Assembly (NCBI GenBank): GCA_015232025.1 | Contig: JADGAL010000005.1 | Location: 1 to 36,947 of the forward strand | Source of the DNA: Alphaproteobacteria bacterium | Lineage (GTDB): Bacteria > Pseudomonadota > Alphaproteobacteria > Rhodospirillales > Magnetospirillaceae | DNA: 36,947 nt | Direction: 5' to 3' | Shown: piece by piece, positions 1 to 8,004 of the stretch | Numbering within the stretch: position 1 is the first letter of the stretch | Layout: each line of letters opens with the position of its first letter | Translations under genes and position numbers: made by a program | The notes under the pieces: generated by a model | Databases searched by the model: none | What the model was told of the DNA's origin: nothing | The model's input: only the letters and a program-made list of their open reading frames with translations

Positions 1-88
1 GTGGCGCGCCGGCTGGGGATATGGCCCCTGGCCCGAGGCGCCGTGGGGCACGCCGTCCGGCGCGGTCAACACAGTGGAGGTGAATTGA
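1..88 (+). CDS. C-terminal end of a phage tail or baseplate protein (partial)
   Basis: The reading frame starting at base 2 is open from the window edge to a TGA at 86-88 and encodes 28 residues rich in Trp, Gly and Pro (it contains GWGYGPWPEAPWGT), ending in NTVEVN. The stop lies one base before the ATG of the next tail gene, so the two are tightly coupled. In P2-like phages this position would be held by a baseplate protein or a tail protein I homologue, but too little remains to assign a family. Confidence 0.6.
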   Translation, partial: WRAGWGYGPWPEAPWGTPSGAVNTVEVN

Positions 89-89
89 C

Positions 90-569
90 ATGTCGATCAT
101 GACCGACAGCGGACGGGTGGCGATGGCCATCGCCATCGCGGCGCGCCCGATGCATCTGGCCTGGGGACGCGGCCTGCCCGCCTGGGATGCCCAGCCCGAG
201 CCGCCCCCGGTTGCCGCCATCGCGCTGGTCGACGAGATCGGCCGGCGCCTGGTCGACGAGGTGGCGTTCGTGGTCGAGGCCGCCGATGGCGAGATCGCCA
301 TCCCGGCCGGCCGCTTCGCCCGCTCGGTCGCGCCGACTCGCAACCTGTATGTCCGGGTCGCGTTCGACTTCGCCGACGCCGCCGCCGAAGAGGTGCGCGA
401 GATCGGCCTGTTCGTCGACAGCGCCATGGTCGAGGGGCTGCCGCCGGGCCAGCGCTACTTCGCGCCGACCGATCTGTCCTCGCCGGGCGTGCTGTTCCAG
501 CTCGAACGGCTGCGCATCATCCGCAGCCCGGCGGTGCGGCAGAGCTTCGAGTTGTTGGTGACGATTTAG
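90..569 (+). CDS. Phage tail/baseplate protein, tail-fibre N-terminal-like
   Basis: A 159-residue protein starting at ATG 90 with a GGAGGTG ribosome site just upstream. It opens with MSIMTDSGRVAMAIAIAARP, which resembles the start of tail-fibre attachment proteins (typically LTxxGxxxIAxA). The central part has alternating hydrophobic beta-type stretches around YVRVAFDF and a REIGLFVD segment, a pattern known from phage fibre-connector proteins. It lies between a baseplate gene and the DUF4815 gene, which fits a role in joining the fibre to the baseplate. The family assignment is inference from pattern and position; that it is a structural phage gene is much safer. Confidence 0.6.
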   Translation: MSIMTDSGRVAMAIAIAARPMHLAWGRGLPAWDAQPEPPPVAAIALVDEIGRRLVDEVAFVVEAADGEIAIPAGRFARSVAPTRNLYVRVAFDFADAAAEEVREIGLFVDSAMVEGLPPGQRYFAPTDLSSPGVLFQLERLRIIRSPAVRQSFELLVTI

Positions 570-579
570 GAGATATGCG

Positions 580-3500
580 ATGCCGATCAGCGGGCATTAC
601 GACCACTTCAACAAGAACAAGCCGTACGACGCCATCCTGTATCGGGTCGATCGCGCGCTGCAAGGCGCCGAGTTGAACGAGATGCAGTCCCGTCACGCCG
701 CGCGGATCGCCGAATTGGGCGCCGTGTTGTTCAAGGACGGCGCGGTGATCCGCGGCTGCGAGGTGCGCATCGACGCCGAGACCGGCGAAACCTCCGTGAG
801 CGCAGGCACTCTTTGGGTACGGGGCGCGGTGCGTGGGGTCGCGGCCGGGTCGATGACCATCCCGGTGATAGGGCTGGCGGAAATCGGCGTGCATGTCGTC
901 GAGACGACGGTCACCGAACTCGAGGATCCGTCGCTGCTCGATCCGGCCGTCGAGACCCACAATTACCAGCAGCCGGGCGCCGCGCGCCGCGCCATCACGC
1001 TGGAGTGGGGCTGGCGGGCCGGCGTCCTGGGCGATGGCGCGGCCGGCGATTTCTACCGGGTGTTCAGCGCCACCAACGGCGTGCTCGACGCCATGGCGCC
1101 CCCACCCCAGCTTGACGGCGTACAGTTGGCGCTGGCGCGCTACGACCGGGCCTCGACCGGCGGCACCTACGTCGTCGAAGGCTTGGCCCCGCGCGCCCTC
1201 GACATCGTCGCGGGTCAGCAGGTCTTTTCGCTGCAAGAGGGCCGCGCCCATGTGGACGGCTATGAGATCGAGAAGCCGACCGCCACGCGCCTGACCTTCG
1301 ATGCCGACCCCGACCTGATGTTGATCGAAGCGGAGCCCCACACCTTCGCGCCCAACGGCTCGGGCGTCATGCGGATCGACGTGGTGCATGGGCCGCTGGC
1401 CGAGTTGGTCGAGGTCAAGGTGACCGCGCAACGCGTCGATGTGATGCTGGTGCATGGCGCCTATACCGGCGCGGTCGACCCACTGCCCGACGTGTCGGTG
1501 CTCCAGATCGTGTCGGTCGCCCAAGGCGCCACCAACTACGTGGTGGGCGGCGACTGCAAGCTGACCGGCAACGGCGTGGACTGGTCGCTGGCCGGGGCCG
1601 AGCCCGCGCCGGGATCGTCCTACACGGTGACCTACAAGTATTTCACCGATGGGACGGTGACGCTCGCCGACGACGCCGGCTTCACGGTGGGCGGCGCCGT
1701 CTCCGGTTCGCTGGTGATGGTCGATTATCGCCACAAGCTGCGCCGCTTCGATCGCCTCGTGATGGACCGCGACGGCCGCTGCCATCGCGTGCGTGGCGTC
1801 GGCGATCTGATCGGCCCGGCGGTGCCGGCGGCGCCGGCTGGCATGCTGCCGCTGGCGACCCTCGACCAGACCTGGTGGGCGATGCCGCGCGTCATCCTCG
1901 ACGCGCCGAAAGTGATGCCGGTCGGCGAGTTGCGGGCGCTGTCCAATCGCGTCGACGTCCTGTTCGACCTAGTGGCGATCGAGCGGCTGAAATCCGACGC
2001 CACGGCGCGCGAGCCGACCACAGCTAAAGGACTGTTCGTCGATCCGTTCCTGGATGACGACATGCGCGATGCCGGCGTGATCCAGGACGCGGCGATCGTG
2101 TCCGGCGAACTGACCCTGCCGATCGCGCCGATCTTCACCGACCCGCTGGCGGCCGGCGATCAGCACATGCTGACCTATGCCCTGGAGCCGGTCCTGTCGC
2201 AGGAACTCGTGACCGGCGGCATGAAGGTCAACCCGTACATGGCCTTCGCGCCGATCCCGCCCAAGCTGACCGTCACGCCACAAGTCGATCGCTGGACCGA
2301 GCGGCGCGATGTTTGGGGCGGGGACAGTGTGCGGTTCCTGCGCGTGGGTCATTTCGTCGACGGGGTCTCGCGGGTTGCGAACACCACGACGCTGGAAGAT
2401 CGGATCGAGACGGTCGAGCGATCCGAGACGGCGGCGCAGTTTCTGCGGCGGATTTCGCTGCACGTGAAGATCGAAAACCTGGGGCCGGGCGAGATCGTCG
2501 ACGCCATCCGCTTCGACGGCATCCAGGTGGGCGGCGGCATGGTGGCAAACGGCGCGGGGGTGGTCGAGTACGACTTCCAGATCCCGCCCGATGTTCCGAG
2601 CGGCGCCAAGCGGGTCGAGGCGGCCTGCCGCGCCACCGGCCTGGGGGTCGCCACCTTCGTCGGCGAAGGGCGCATCGCGACCGAGGTGCGCCGCCGCGTG
2701 GCCACGATCGAGGAGTTCCACGTCGATCCGGTGGCTCAGACCTTCATGCTGCCCGATGGCCGCCACATCGGCGGCGTCGACCTGTGGTTCCGGGCCAAGG
2801 GCGCCAGCCAGGTCGTGGTGCAAATCCGCGACGTGCTTTTGGGCCTACCGGCCGTGACGGTGCTGGCCGAGACCCGGCTGGTGCCCGCCGACATCCGCAC
2901 CGATGGCCAGCCCACGCGGGTTGCATGGCGGCCGGTGTGGCTGGAAGCCGGTCGCGAATTCGCCATCGTGGTGTTGTGCGACGATGCCGACGCCGAAGTG
3001 TCGATCGCCGAACTGGGCAAGTTCGACGAAACGCGGCAGCGGTGGGTCACCGTTCAGCCCTATCAGATCGGCGTGCTGCTGAGTTCCAGCAATAATTCGA
3101 CCTGGACGCCGCATCAGGCCGCCGACCTGACCTTCCGGCTGTTGGGCTGCCGGTTCACCGCGACCAGTCGCGCCGTGTCGCTGGGCGTGCTGGGGGCCGC
3201 CGATGTTTCCGACCTGGTGGCGCTGTTCAATTCCGAACGCCCCGACGCCGCCACCCGCATCGCCCTGCGCCTGACCGCGCCGGACGGGGCGATCTACAGT
3301 CTGGCGGACGGCCAGCCGATGAACCTGCCGCTCCGACTGACCGGCGATCTGACGGTGCAGGCCGTCCTCGAGGGCACCGATCTGCGCAGTCCGGTCCTGC
3401 ATCCCGGCATCCAGGCGATCTTCGGCGTGCTGTCGGACAGCGCGACCTATGTCAGCCGGGCCTTTCCCTGCGGCACGGCGGCCAAGGTCCGGGTGGTCTA

Positions 3501-3729
3501 CGAGGCCTTCAAGCCGGGCACCGCGACCGTCACGCCGGCCGTGCAGGCGGGCGACGGCGCATGGGTCGAGGTGCCGCTGACCGCCGGTCAGGCGGTGGGC
3601 GACGGCTGGGAGGAATTCAGCCATATCCTGCCGGCGCACACCGCCGCGCAAACGCGGCTGCGCCTGACGTTGGCCGGCTCGGCGGCGGCCCGGCCGCGCG
3701 TCCGCCGCCTGCGCTGCATCGTGACGTGA
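580..3729 (+). CDS. DUF4815-family phage tail protein
   Basis: A 1049-residue virion protein that begins MPISGHYDHFNKNKPYDAIL, a start I recognise as the DUF4815 phage family. The N-terminal 150 residues contain the conserved features of that family (YRVDRALQGAELNEMQ, then a NYQQPGAARR stretch). The rest is long, beta-rich and poor in Cys, as expected for a fibre or spike-like structural protein. The ATG at 580 follows an AGGAG site. It lies 10 bases after the preceding tail gene and 7 bases before the fibre gene, so the three are one transcription unit. The exact biochemical role of DUF4815 is not known; a baseplate or tail-fibre part is likely from its place in the gene order. Confidence 0.8.
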   Translation: MPISGHYDHFNKNKPYDAILYRVDRALQGAELNEMQSRHAARIAELGAVLFKDGAVIRGCEVRIDAETGETSVSAGTLWVRGAVRGVAAGSMTIPVIGLAEIGVHVVETTVTELEDPSLLDPAVETHNYQQPGAARRAITLEWGWRAGVLGDGAAGDFYRVFSATNGVLDAMAPPPQLDGVQLALARYDRASTGGTYVVEGLAPRALDIVAGQQVFSLQEGRAHVDGYEIEKPTATRLTFDADPDLMLIEAEPHTFAPNGSGVMRIDVVHGPLAELVEVKVTAQRVDVMLVHGAYTGAVDPLPDVSVLQIVSVAQGATNYVVGGDCKLTGNGVDWSLAGAEPAPGSSYTVTYKYFTDGTVTLADDAGFTVGGAVSGSLVMVDYRHKLRRFDRLVMDRDGRCHRVRGVGDLIGPAVPAAPAGMLPLATLDQTWWAMPRVILDAPKVMPVGELRALSNRVDVLFDLVAIERLKSDATAREPTTAKGLFVDPFLDDDMRDAGVIQDAAIVSGELTLPIAPIFTDPLAAGDQHMLTYALEPVLSQELVTGGMKVNPYMAFAPIPPKLTVTPQVDRWTERRDVWGGDSVRFLRVGHFVDGVSRVANTTTLEDRIETVERSETAAQFLRRISLHVKIENLGPGEIVDAIRFDGIQVGGGMVANGAGVVEYDFQIPPDVPSGAKRVEAACRATGLGVATFVGEGRIATEVRRRVATIEEFHVDPVAQTFMLPDGRHIGGVDLWFRAKGASQVVVQIRDVLLGLPAVTVLAETRLVPADIRTDGQPTRVAWRPVWLEAGREFAIVVLCDDADAEVSIAELGKFDETRQRWVTVQPYQIGVLLSSSNNSTWTPHQAADLTFRLLGCRFTATSRAVSLGVLGAADVSDLVALFNSERPDAATRIALRLTAPDGAIYSLADGQPMNLPLRLTGDLTVQAVLEGTDLRSPVLHPGIQAIFGVLSDSATYVSRAFPCGTAAKVRVVYEAFKPGTATVTPAVQAGDGAWVEVPLTAGQAVGDGWEEFSHILPAHTAAQTRLRLTLAGSAAARPRVRRLRCIVT

Positions 3730-3736
3730 GGAACCG

Positions 3737-4882
3737 ATGACGAACACCACAACGCATTTCGGCCTGCCGCTGCCCTCGCCGAACGCGGACAGCCAGCGTG
3801 ACGACGTCGCGCGGATCGCGGCGGCGATCGAGGGGTTCGACGCCCTGGCTGGTCGCGTCCGCGCGTTTGACACCGACGCGGCGCCGGGGTCATTGGCGGC
3901 GAAGCTCCAGTTCAGCGGGGCGACGGTCGCCATCCTGAACCTTGGCGGCGACGAGGTGATGCAAGTGGCGATCGACGCCGCCGACACGACGGCGCTCGAA
4001 ACCAATCTGATGGTGATCGCCATGTGGCAACTCATCGCTGCGGGCTGGGCGGCGCATGGCATGGTCGATGGTGTGGTGGACGAGTTCACCGATGCGACGG
4101 GGCTCGACGCCGGCTTGAGCGACGCCGTGCTGACCACCGGCTATGTGACATCGGCGCTGGTGGCGGACGCCACCGACGGCCGGGGCGCCTACACCTACGC
4201 GTCGTCGATCCACGAAGGGTACGTGCCGAACAGGGTCGTGGACGGGGTCACCGACGGGACATCCCGATGGATCGCCGCGGTCGCGGACGCGAGTGCGTGG
4301 TGGGCCGTCGATCTGGGAACGGCGAAGACGATCAGCGCGCTGCGGATGATCAGCACGCCGGCCGTTTACGGCGTCAAGGACTTTCGGCTCCAATGGTCCG
4401 CCAATTCGAGCAATGGCTCGGATGGCGCCTGGACGGACGTCTTCGCGGCGACGCATACCAGCGAAGCGGTTTGGGTGGACTACCCCATCCCGCTCACCGC
4501 CGCCCGCTGGTGGCGGGTCGCCCTGGACACCAAATGGGCGTACTTTTCGATCACGGAAGTCGAACTTCGGACGGCCGGGACGTTCACCGCGACGTCGGCC
4601 GCCTACGCCGCCGATGGCGTGCCGTCGTCGGCGCGTCTCGTGCTGCGGCACCAGCCGATCGGAGCGGTGGTGCTCGGCACGGACCTGATCGTCGAGGCCA
4701 GCCGCGACAACGGCGCCCATTGGACCGCCGCCACCCCCGTCAAACAAGCGACTGTCGCCGGGGTCGACATCCTGTCGGTGACCATTCCGCTGTCCGGTCA
4801 GCCGGTCGGCCAGTCCATGCGGTGGCGCGTGCGCACCACCGGGGCCGAGCAGCGGCTCCATGCCATCTCCATGCAATGGTGA
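3737..4882 (+). CDS. Putative tail fibre / receptor-binding protein with discoidin-like domain
   Basis: A 381-residue protein. Residues 1-120 look like a fibre N-terminus (TTTHFGLPLPSPNADSQRDDV, then IAAAIEGFDALAGRV). Residues about 150-279 resemble an F5/8 type C (discoidin) carbohydrate-binding domain: an N-terminal disordered-to-strand region with VPNRVVDGVTDGTSRWIA, the WWAVDLG core strand, a KDFRLQWS strand and a closing FSITEVELRT strand. The C-terminal 100 residues form another beta-rich module. A sugar-binding domain on a fibre fits recognition of surface polysaccharide on the host. Fibre identity comes from its position between DUF4815 and the small chaperone-like gene; the domain call is by eye. 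Confidence 0.65.
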   Translation: MTNTTTHFGLPLPSPNADSQRDDVARIAAAIEGFDALAGRVRAFDTDAAPGSLAAKLQFSGATVAILNLGGDEVMQVAIDAADTTALETNLMVIAMWQLIAAGWAAHGMVDGVVDEFTDATGLDAGLSDAVLTTGYVTSALVADATDGRGAYTYASSIHEGYVPNRVVDGVTDGTSRWIAAVADASAWWAVDLGTAKTISALRMISTPAVYGVKDFRLQWSANSSNGSDGAWTDVFAATHTSEAVWVDYPIPLTAARWWRVALDTKWAYFSITEVELRTAGTFTATSAAYAADGVPSSARLVLRHQPIGAVVLGTDLIVEASRDNGAHWTAATPVKQATVAGVDILSVTIPLSGQPVGQSMRWRVRTTGAEQRLHAISMQW

Positions 4883-4886
4883 CGAA

Positions 4887-5249
4887 ATGCCCCAGAGAGT
4901 GACCCCAGCCGGCTTGGCGCCGGCCAATTTCGCACCCGTCGCGCCCGATCCCGAGGCCATGCGCGCCGCGCTGGTCGCCCTCGTCAAAGCCGAGGCCGGG
5001 CGCCGCATTCTGGCCCAGGTGCCCAGCTGGAAGCAGTCGAACGCCACCGCCCGCGCCGTCGAGTTGACCCGGATTGGCATGCAGCGCGCGCTGACGCCAG
5101 ACGAGACCGCCGAGGTGGCGGCGATCGGCGGGCTGTGGGCGGCCGTCAAGGCGATCCGCGACGCCTCGGACGCCATCGAGACCGACATCATGACCACGCC
5201 GCCCGAGTCTCTGCCCACCTTCGACCTCACCGGCGGCTGGCCCGAATAA
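4887..5249 (+). CDS. Small phage protein, tail-fibre-assembly-like
   Basis: A 120-residue protein. I choose the ATG at 4887, 4 bases after the fibre stop, over an in-frame start at 4860 inside the fibre gene. The middle segment (WKQSNATARAVELTRIG, then an Ala-rich helix and LWAAVKAIRDASDAIE) is predicted helical. It resembles the short proteins that follow fibre genes in many prophages and carry a WRQxNxxARxxEL-type motif; these are usually annotated as tail assembly or fibre chaperones. It is the last gene before a strong terminator, so it closes the baseplate-fibre operon. The function is inferred from likeness and position. Confidence 0.6.
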   Translation: MPQRVTPAGLAPANFAPVAPDPEAMRAALVALVKAEAGRRILAQVPSWKQSNATARAVELTRIGMQRALTPDETAEVAAIGGLWAAVKAIRDASDAIETDIMTTPPESLPTFDLTGGWPE

Positions 5250-5275
5250 CGTCGGGGTCATCAATCACCATCCGC

Positions 5276-5299
5276 AGCCCGCCGATTGGCGGGCTTTTT
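5276..5299 (+). terminator. Rho-independent terminator between fibre and sheath operons
   Basis: AGCCCGCC and GGCGGGCT form a perfect 8-bp stem around a GATT loop, followed at once by a run of T. It lies 26 bases after the stop of the small fibre-associated gene and 33 bases before the sheath start. It therefore separates the baseplate/fibre and tail tube/sheath transcription units. Confidence 0.85.
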
Positions 5300-5331
5300 C
5301 GTGTCAGACCCCCAGCGAGGGAGCATCGGGA

Positions 5332-6945
5332 ATGCCCGAACAGTTTTTGCATGGCGTGGAAGTCGTCGAGATCGACGACGGCCCGCGCCCGATACGAACC
5401 GTCAAGTCGTCGATCATCGGCCTGGTGGGCACCGCGCCGCGCGGCCCGGTCAACACCCCCGTGCTGATCGCCGGCAGCCGCATCGAGGCGGTCAAGGCGT
5501 TCGGCGCGCCGGGCGGCGGCTACAGCATCCCCGAGGCGCTGGACGGCATGTTCGATCAGGCGGGCGCCATGGTCGTGGTGATCAACGTTGCCGATCCCAC
5601 CCACCTCGCGCACCTGACGACGGTGGCCGCCCAGCCCATGGCCTTCGACGCCGCCGGGCGGATCGACCTGGGACGCCGCGTCGTGTCGGCCGTCACGGTG
5701 CTCGGCCCGGTGATGGCCGACATCCGGTTGGACGCGGCGGGCACCATCACGCTGCCGGCCGCCGCCAACGTGGTCGAGGTCGGCAGTCTGAGCGGCGAGA
5801 CCGTCTTCGTCCTGGACACCGATTACACCGCCGCGGCCGGCGTGATCACCCGCCTGCCGGGTGGCGGCATCGCGGCGGGCGCCACCCTGCTGGTCAGCTA
5901 CACCATCGCCCTGACCGAGAACGTCGACTACGAGGTCGACGACTATGCCGGCGTGATCACCCGCAAGCCCGGCGGCGGCATCGTCGAGGGGGCCACGCTG
6001 GATGTCGGCTTCACCCATCTGGACCCCGCCAAGGTTCTGCTGGCCGACGTGATCGGCGGCGTCGACGAGGTCACCGGCGGCTACACCGGCCTGTACGGCC
6101 TGCTGGCCGCGCAATCGGTGGTCAAGGTGCAGCCGCGCATCCTGATCGCGCCGCGCTTCACCCATCAGCGGCCCGAGATCGACGGCCAAGTGCTGGCCAG
6201 TCCCGTGGTGGCTGAGATGCTGGGCATCGCCAACCGGCTGCGCGCGGTGATCATCGCCGATGGCCCCAACACCACCGACTCCGCCGCCATCGATTACCGC
6301 GAGGATTTCGGCTCGGCGCGGCTGTTCGTGGTCGACCCGTGGGTCAAGGTCTGGGACACCGCCACCAACGCCGCCATCGATCAGCCCGCCAGCGCGCGGG
6401 TGGCCGGCATGATCGCGCGCAGCGACAACGAGCGGGGCTTCTGGTGGAGCCCGTCCAACCTGGAGATGTTCGGCATCGTCGGCACCACGCGCCCGGTGGA
6501 TTTCGTGCTGGGCGACACCAACTGCCGCGCCAACTACCTCAACGAGAACGAGGTGGCGACCATCATCCAGGAAGACGGCTATCGACTCTGGGGCAACCGC
6601 ACCTGCTCGTCCGACCCGAAATGGGCCTTCCTGTCCGTGCGGCGCACCGCCGACATGATCAACGACAGCGTGATGCGCAGCCACATGTGGGCCGTCGATC
6701 GCAACATCGTCAAGACCTACATCACCGACGTGTCGGACGGCGTGAACGCCTATCTGCGGCACCTGACCGTGCTGGGCGCCCTGCTGGGCGGACGCTGCTG
6801 GGCGGACCCCGAGTTGAACACGCCGGATCAGATTTCCCAGGGCAAGGTCTATTTCGACTTCGACTTCACCCCGCCCTATCCGGCCGAGCACATCACCTTC
6901 CGCTCGCGCATGGTCAACGACTATCTCGAGGAGCTGTTCGCATGA
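5332..6945 (+). CDS. Contractile tail sheath protein (P2 FI type)
   Basis: A 537-residue protein, the usual size for tail sheath subunits that form the outer contractile tube. The N-terminus (FLHGVEVVEIDDGPRPIRTV then SSIIGLVGTAP) is the classic sheath start. The C-terminal half has the conserved sheath features: a FVVDPWVKVWD stretch, an ARVAGMIARSDNERGFWWSP segment and a final RMVNDYLEELFA. Residues about 163-228 contain a tandem pair of beta units (each with AGVITR.PGGGI), probably a surface insertion. An AGGGAG site precedes ATG 5332. The stop overlaps the tube start (ATGA), as expected for the FI-FII pair. Confidence 0.95.
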   Translation: MPEQFLHGVEVVEIDDGPRPIRTVKSSIIGLVGTAPRGPVNTPVLIAGSRIEAVKAFGAPGGGYSIPEALDGMFDQAGAMVVVINVADPTHLAHLTTVAAQPMAFDAAGRIDLGRRVVSAVTVLGPVMADIRLDAAGTITLPAAANVVEVGSLSGETVFVLDTDYTAAAGVITRLPGGGIAAGATLLVSYTIALTENVDYEVDDYAGVITRKPGGGIVEGATLDVGFTHLDPAKVLLADVIGGVDEVTGGYTGLYGLLAAQSVVKVQPRILIAPRFTHQRPEIDGQVLASPVVAEMLGIANRLRAVIIADGPNTTDSAAIDYREDFGSARLFVVDPWVKVWDTATNAAIDQPASARVAGMIARSDNERGFWWSPSNLEMFGIVGTTRPVDFVLGDTNCRANYLNENEVATIIQEDGYRLWGNRTCSSDPKWAFLSVRRTADMINDSVMRSHMWAVDRNIVKTYITDVSDGVNAYLRHLTVLGALLGGRCWADPELNTPDQISQGKVYFDFDFTPPYPAEHITFRSRMVNDYLEELFA

Positions 6946-7448
6946 GCATCCCCAAGGTGCTGAAGAACTTCAGCATGTTCGTCGACGGCTATGGCTTCGC
7001 CGGCCGGGTCGACGAGGTCGGGCCGCCCAAGCTGGCGATCAAGACCGAGGAGTTCCGGGGCGGCGGCATGGACGCGCCCGGCGAAATCGACATGGGCATG
7101 GAGAAGTTGGAGGCCAGCTTCACCGTGTCCGAGCACGATCCGGTGATCTATCGCCAGTTCGGCCTGCTCGACGGCAAACAGGTCAATCTCACCCTGCGCG
7201 GCGCGCAGCAGGGCGCCGATGGCGCGGTGGTGCCGATGGTCTGCACCTTGCGCGGCATGTACAAGGAACTGGACGCGGGCAACTGGAAGGCCGGCGACAA
7301 GGGCAGCCTGAAGGCCAGCATGAGTTGCCGCTACTACAAGCTGGAGATCGACGGCTCGGCCGTCATCGAAATCGATGTCGACAACATGACCCGCGTCATC
7401 AATGGCGCGGATCAGATGGCCGCGATCCGCGCGGCCCTTGGCATGTGA
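6942..7448 (+). CDS. Major tail tube protein (P2 FII type)
   Basis: A 168-residue protein that forms the inner tail tube. It starts at ATG 6942, overlapping the sheath stop by four bases. The sequence shows the FII pattern: an N-terminal VLKNFSMFVDGYGFAGRVDE, the KTEEFRGGGMDAPGEIDMG segment and a C-terminal SCRYYKLEIDG followed by an IEIDVDNM strand. In P2 the final helix and strands join neighbouring subunits of each hexameric ring. Size, order and overlap with the sheath all fit. The upstream in-frame start at 6339 lies deep within the sheath gene and is not used. Confidence 0.95.
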   Translation: MSIPKVLKNFSMFVDGYGFAGRVDEVGPPKLAIKTEEFRGGGMDAPGEIDMGMEKLEASFTVSEHDPVIYRQFGLLDGKQVNLTLRGAQQGADGAVVPMVCTLRGMYKELDAGNWKAGDKGSLKASMSCRYYKLEIDGSAVIEIDVDNMTRVINGADQMAAIRAALGM

Positions 7449-7458
7449 GGGCACCATC

Positions 7459-7728
7459 ATGAGCGCCACCGTCACCTTGGACTTTCCCGTGCTCTTCCAG
7501 GGCAACCGCCACGCCACCCTGACCGTGCGCCGCTGCAAGGTGCGCGACCGCATCGCCGCGACCAGGGGCGGCGGCGACGACGGCGAAAAGGAAGTCCGCC
7601 TGTTCGCCAATCTGTGCGAGGTCGACCCGGCCGTCATCATGGAGATGGACGAGGTCGACTACGCCAAGTTGCAGACCGCCTATCTGGGTTTTACCCGTGG
7701 CGACACGGCGAGCCCCGAAAAGCCGTGA
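7459..7728 (+). CDS. Tail assembly chaperone, short form (P2 gpE-like)
   Basis: An 89-residue protein that begins MSATVTLDFPVLFQGNRHATL, with the hydrophobic-strand start and the LTVRRCKVRDRIAA helix typical of the gpE/gp41-type tail chaperones. These proteins coat the tape measure before the tube polymerises. Start ATG 7459 lies ten bases after the tube stop, with a weak GAGGGC site. Its last 13 codons overlap a second frame (-1), which carries the E' extension; see the separate fused product. Position between tube and tape measure is the standard one for this family. Confidence 0.85.
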   Translation: MSATVTLDFPVLFQGNRHATLTVRRCKVRDRIAATRGGGDDGEKEVRLFANLCEVDPAVIMEMDEVDYAKLQTAYLGFTRGDTASPEKP

Positions 7729-7850
7729 TCGCGCTGTCGCTGCTGACCGGCTGGCCGCCGGACGTCATCCTCGACATGGAGGATGAGGCGTTCAGCGATT
7801 GGATGGCGGCGGCGCTGTCGGTTCACGAGGACATGGCGCGGGACCGCTGA
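7459..7850 (+). CDS. Tail assembly chaperone, -1 frameshift product (gpE+E'-like)
   Basis: Slipping by -1 at GGGTTTT (7686-7692) joins 78 codons of the first frame to 52 codons of the next, giving a 130-residue protein. The extension includes AVIALSLLTGWPPDVILDM and EDEAFSDWMAAAL. This matches the P2 GpE' domain pattern of a short helix, a WPP turn and a second helix. No good start codon or ribosome site is seen for independent translation of the second frame. Phages typically make the two forms in a fixed ratio, with the long form contacting the tape measure. The frameshift is inferred from the exact slippery heptamer in the right phase and the homologous extension; it has not been shown here. 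Confidence 0.75.
7686..7692 (+). promoter_or_regulatory. Programmed -1 ribosomal frameshift site (GGGTTTT)
   Basis: The heptamer reads G GGT TTT in the phase of the first chaperone frame. That is a canonical X XXY YYZ site where both tRNAs can re-pair one base back. It lies within the overlap of the two frames, 12 sense codons before the first-frame stop. GC-rich sequence just downstream could provide a stimulatory structure, but I did not resolve one. Confidence 0.75.
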
Positions 7851-8004
7851 AATCCCGCATCGCCAGCGACACCACCAGGACGGCGAGACCCGCGAACAGG
7901 GCGTGCGCCCACGACTGGGCGGCGGCATCGGCGAAGCCATCGCCGGCCGCCAACCGGACCAGCGTTTCCACCGCGAACCATCCCAGGAAGACGAGGTACT
8001 GCAT
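7792..8004 (-). CDS. Possible small antisense membrane protein (two TM segments)
   Basis: A 70-residue minus-strand frame fills the 152-base gap between the E' stop and the tape measure start, where the plus strand has no credible gene. It starts at an ATG sharing the CATG at 8002-8005 with the tape measure ATG. The protein has two hydrophobic stretches (around QYLVFLGWFAVETLV and HALFAGLAVLVVSLAM) and a polar tail rich in Pro. The first 50 codons end mostly in G or C, as in real genes here; the tail overlaps the chaperone gene. No clear ribosome site is seen. It may be a holin-like or exclusion protein, or a chance frame. Confidence 0.3.
   Translation of the reverse strand: MQYLVFLGWFAVETLVRLAAGDGFADAAAQSWAHALFAGLAVLVVSLAMRDFSGPAPCPREPTAPPPSNR

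Noticed and set aside
517-1785. Long minus-strand frame antisense to the DUF4815 gene (422 codons)
   Set aside because: The product is rich in His, Arg and Gly without family features, typical of the antisense of high-GC genes; the plus-strand gene is clear.
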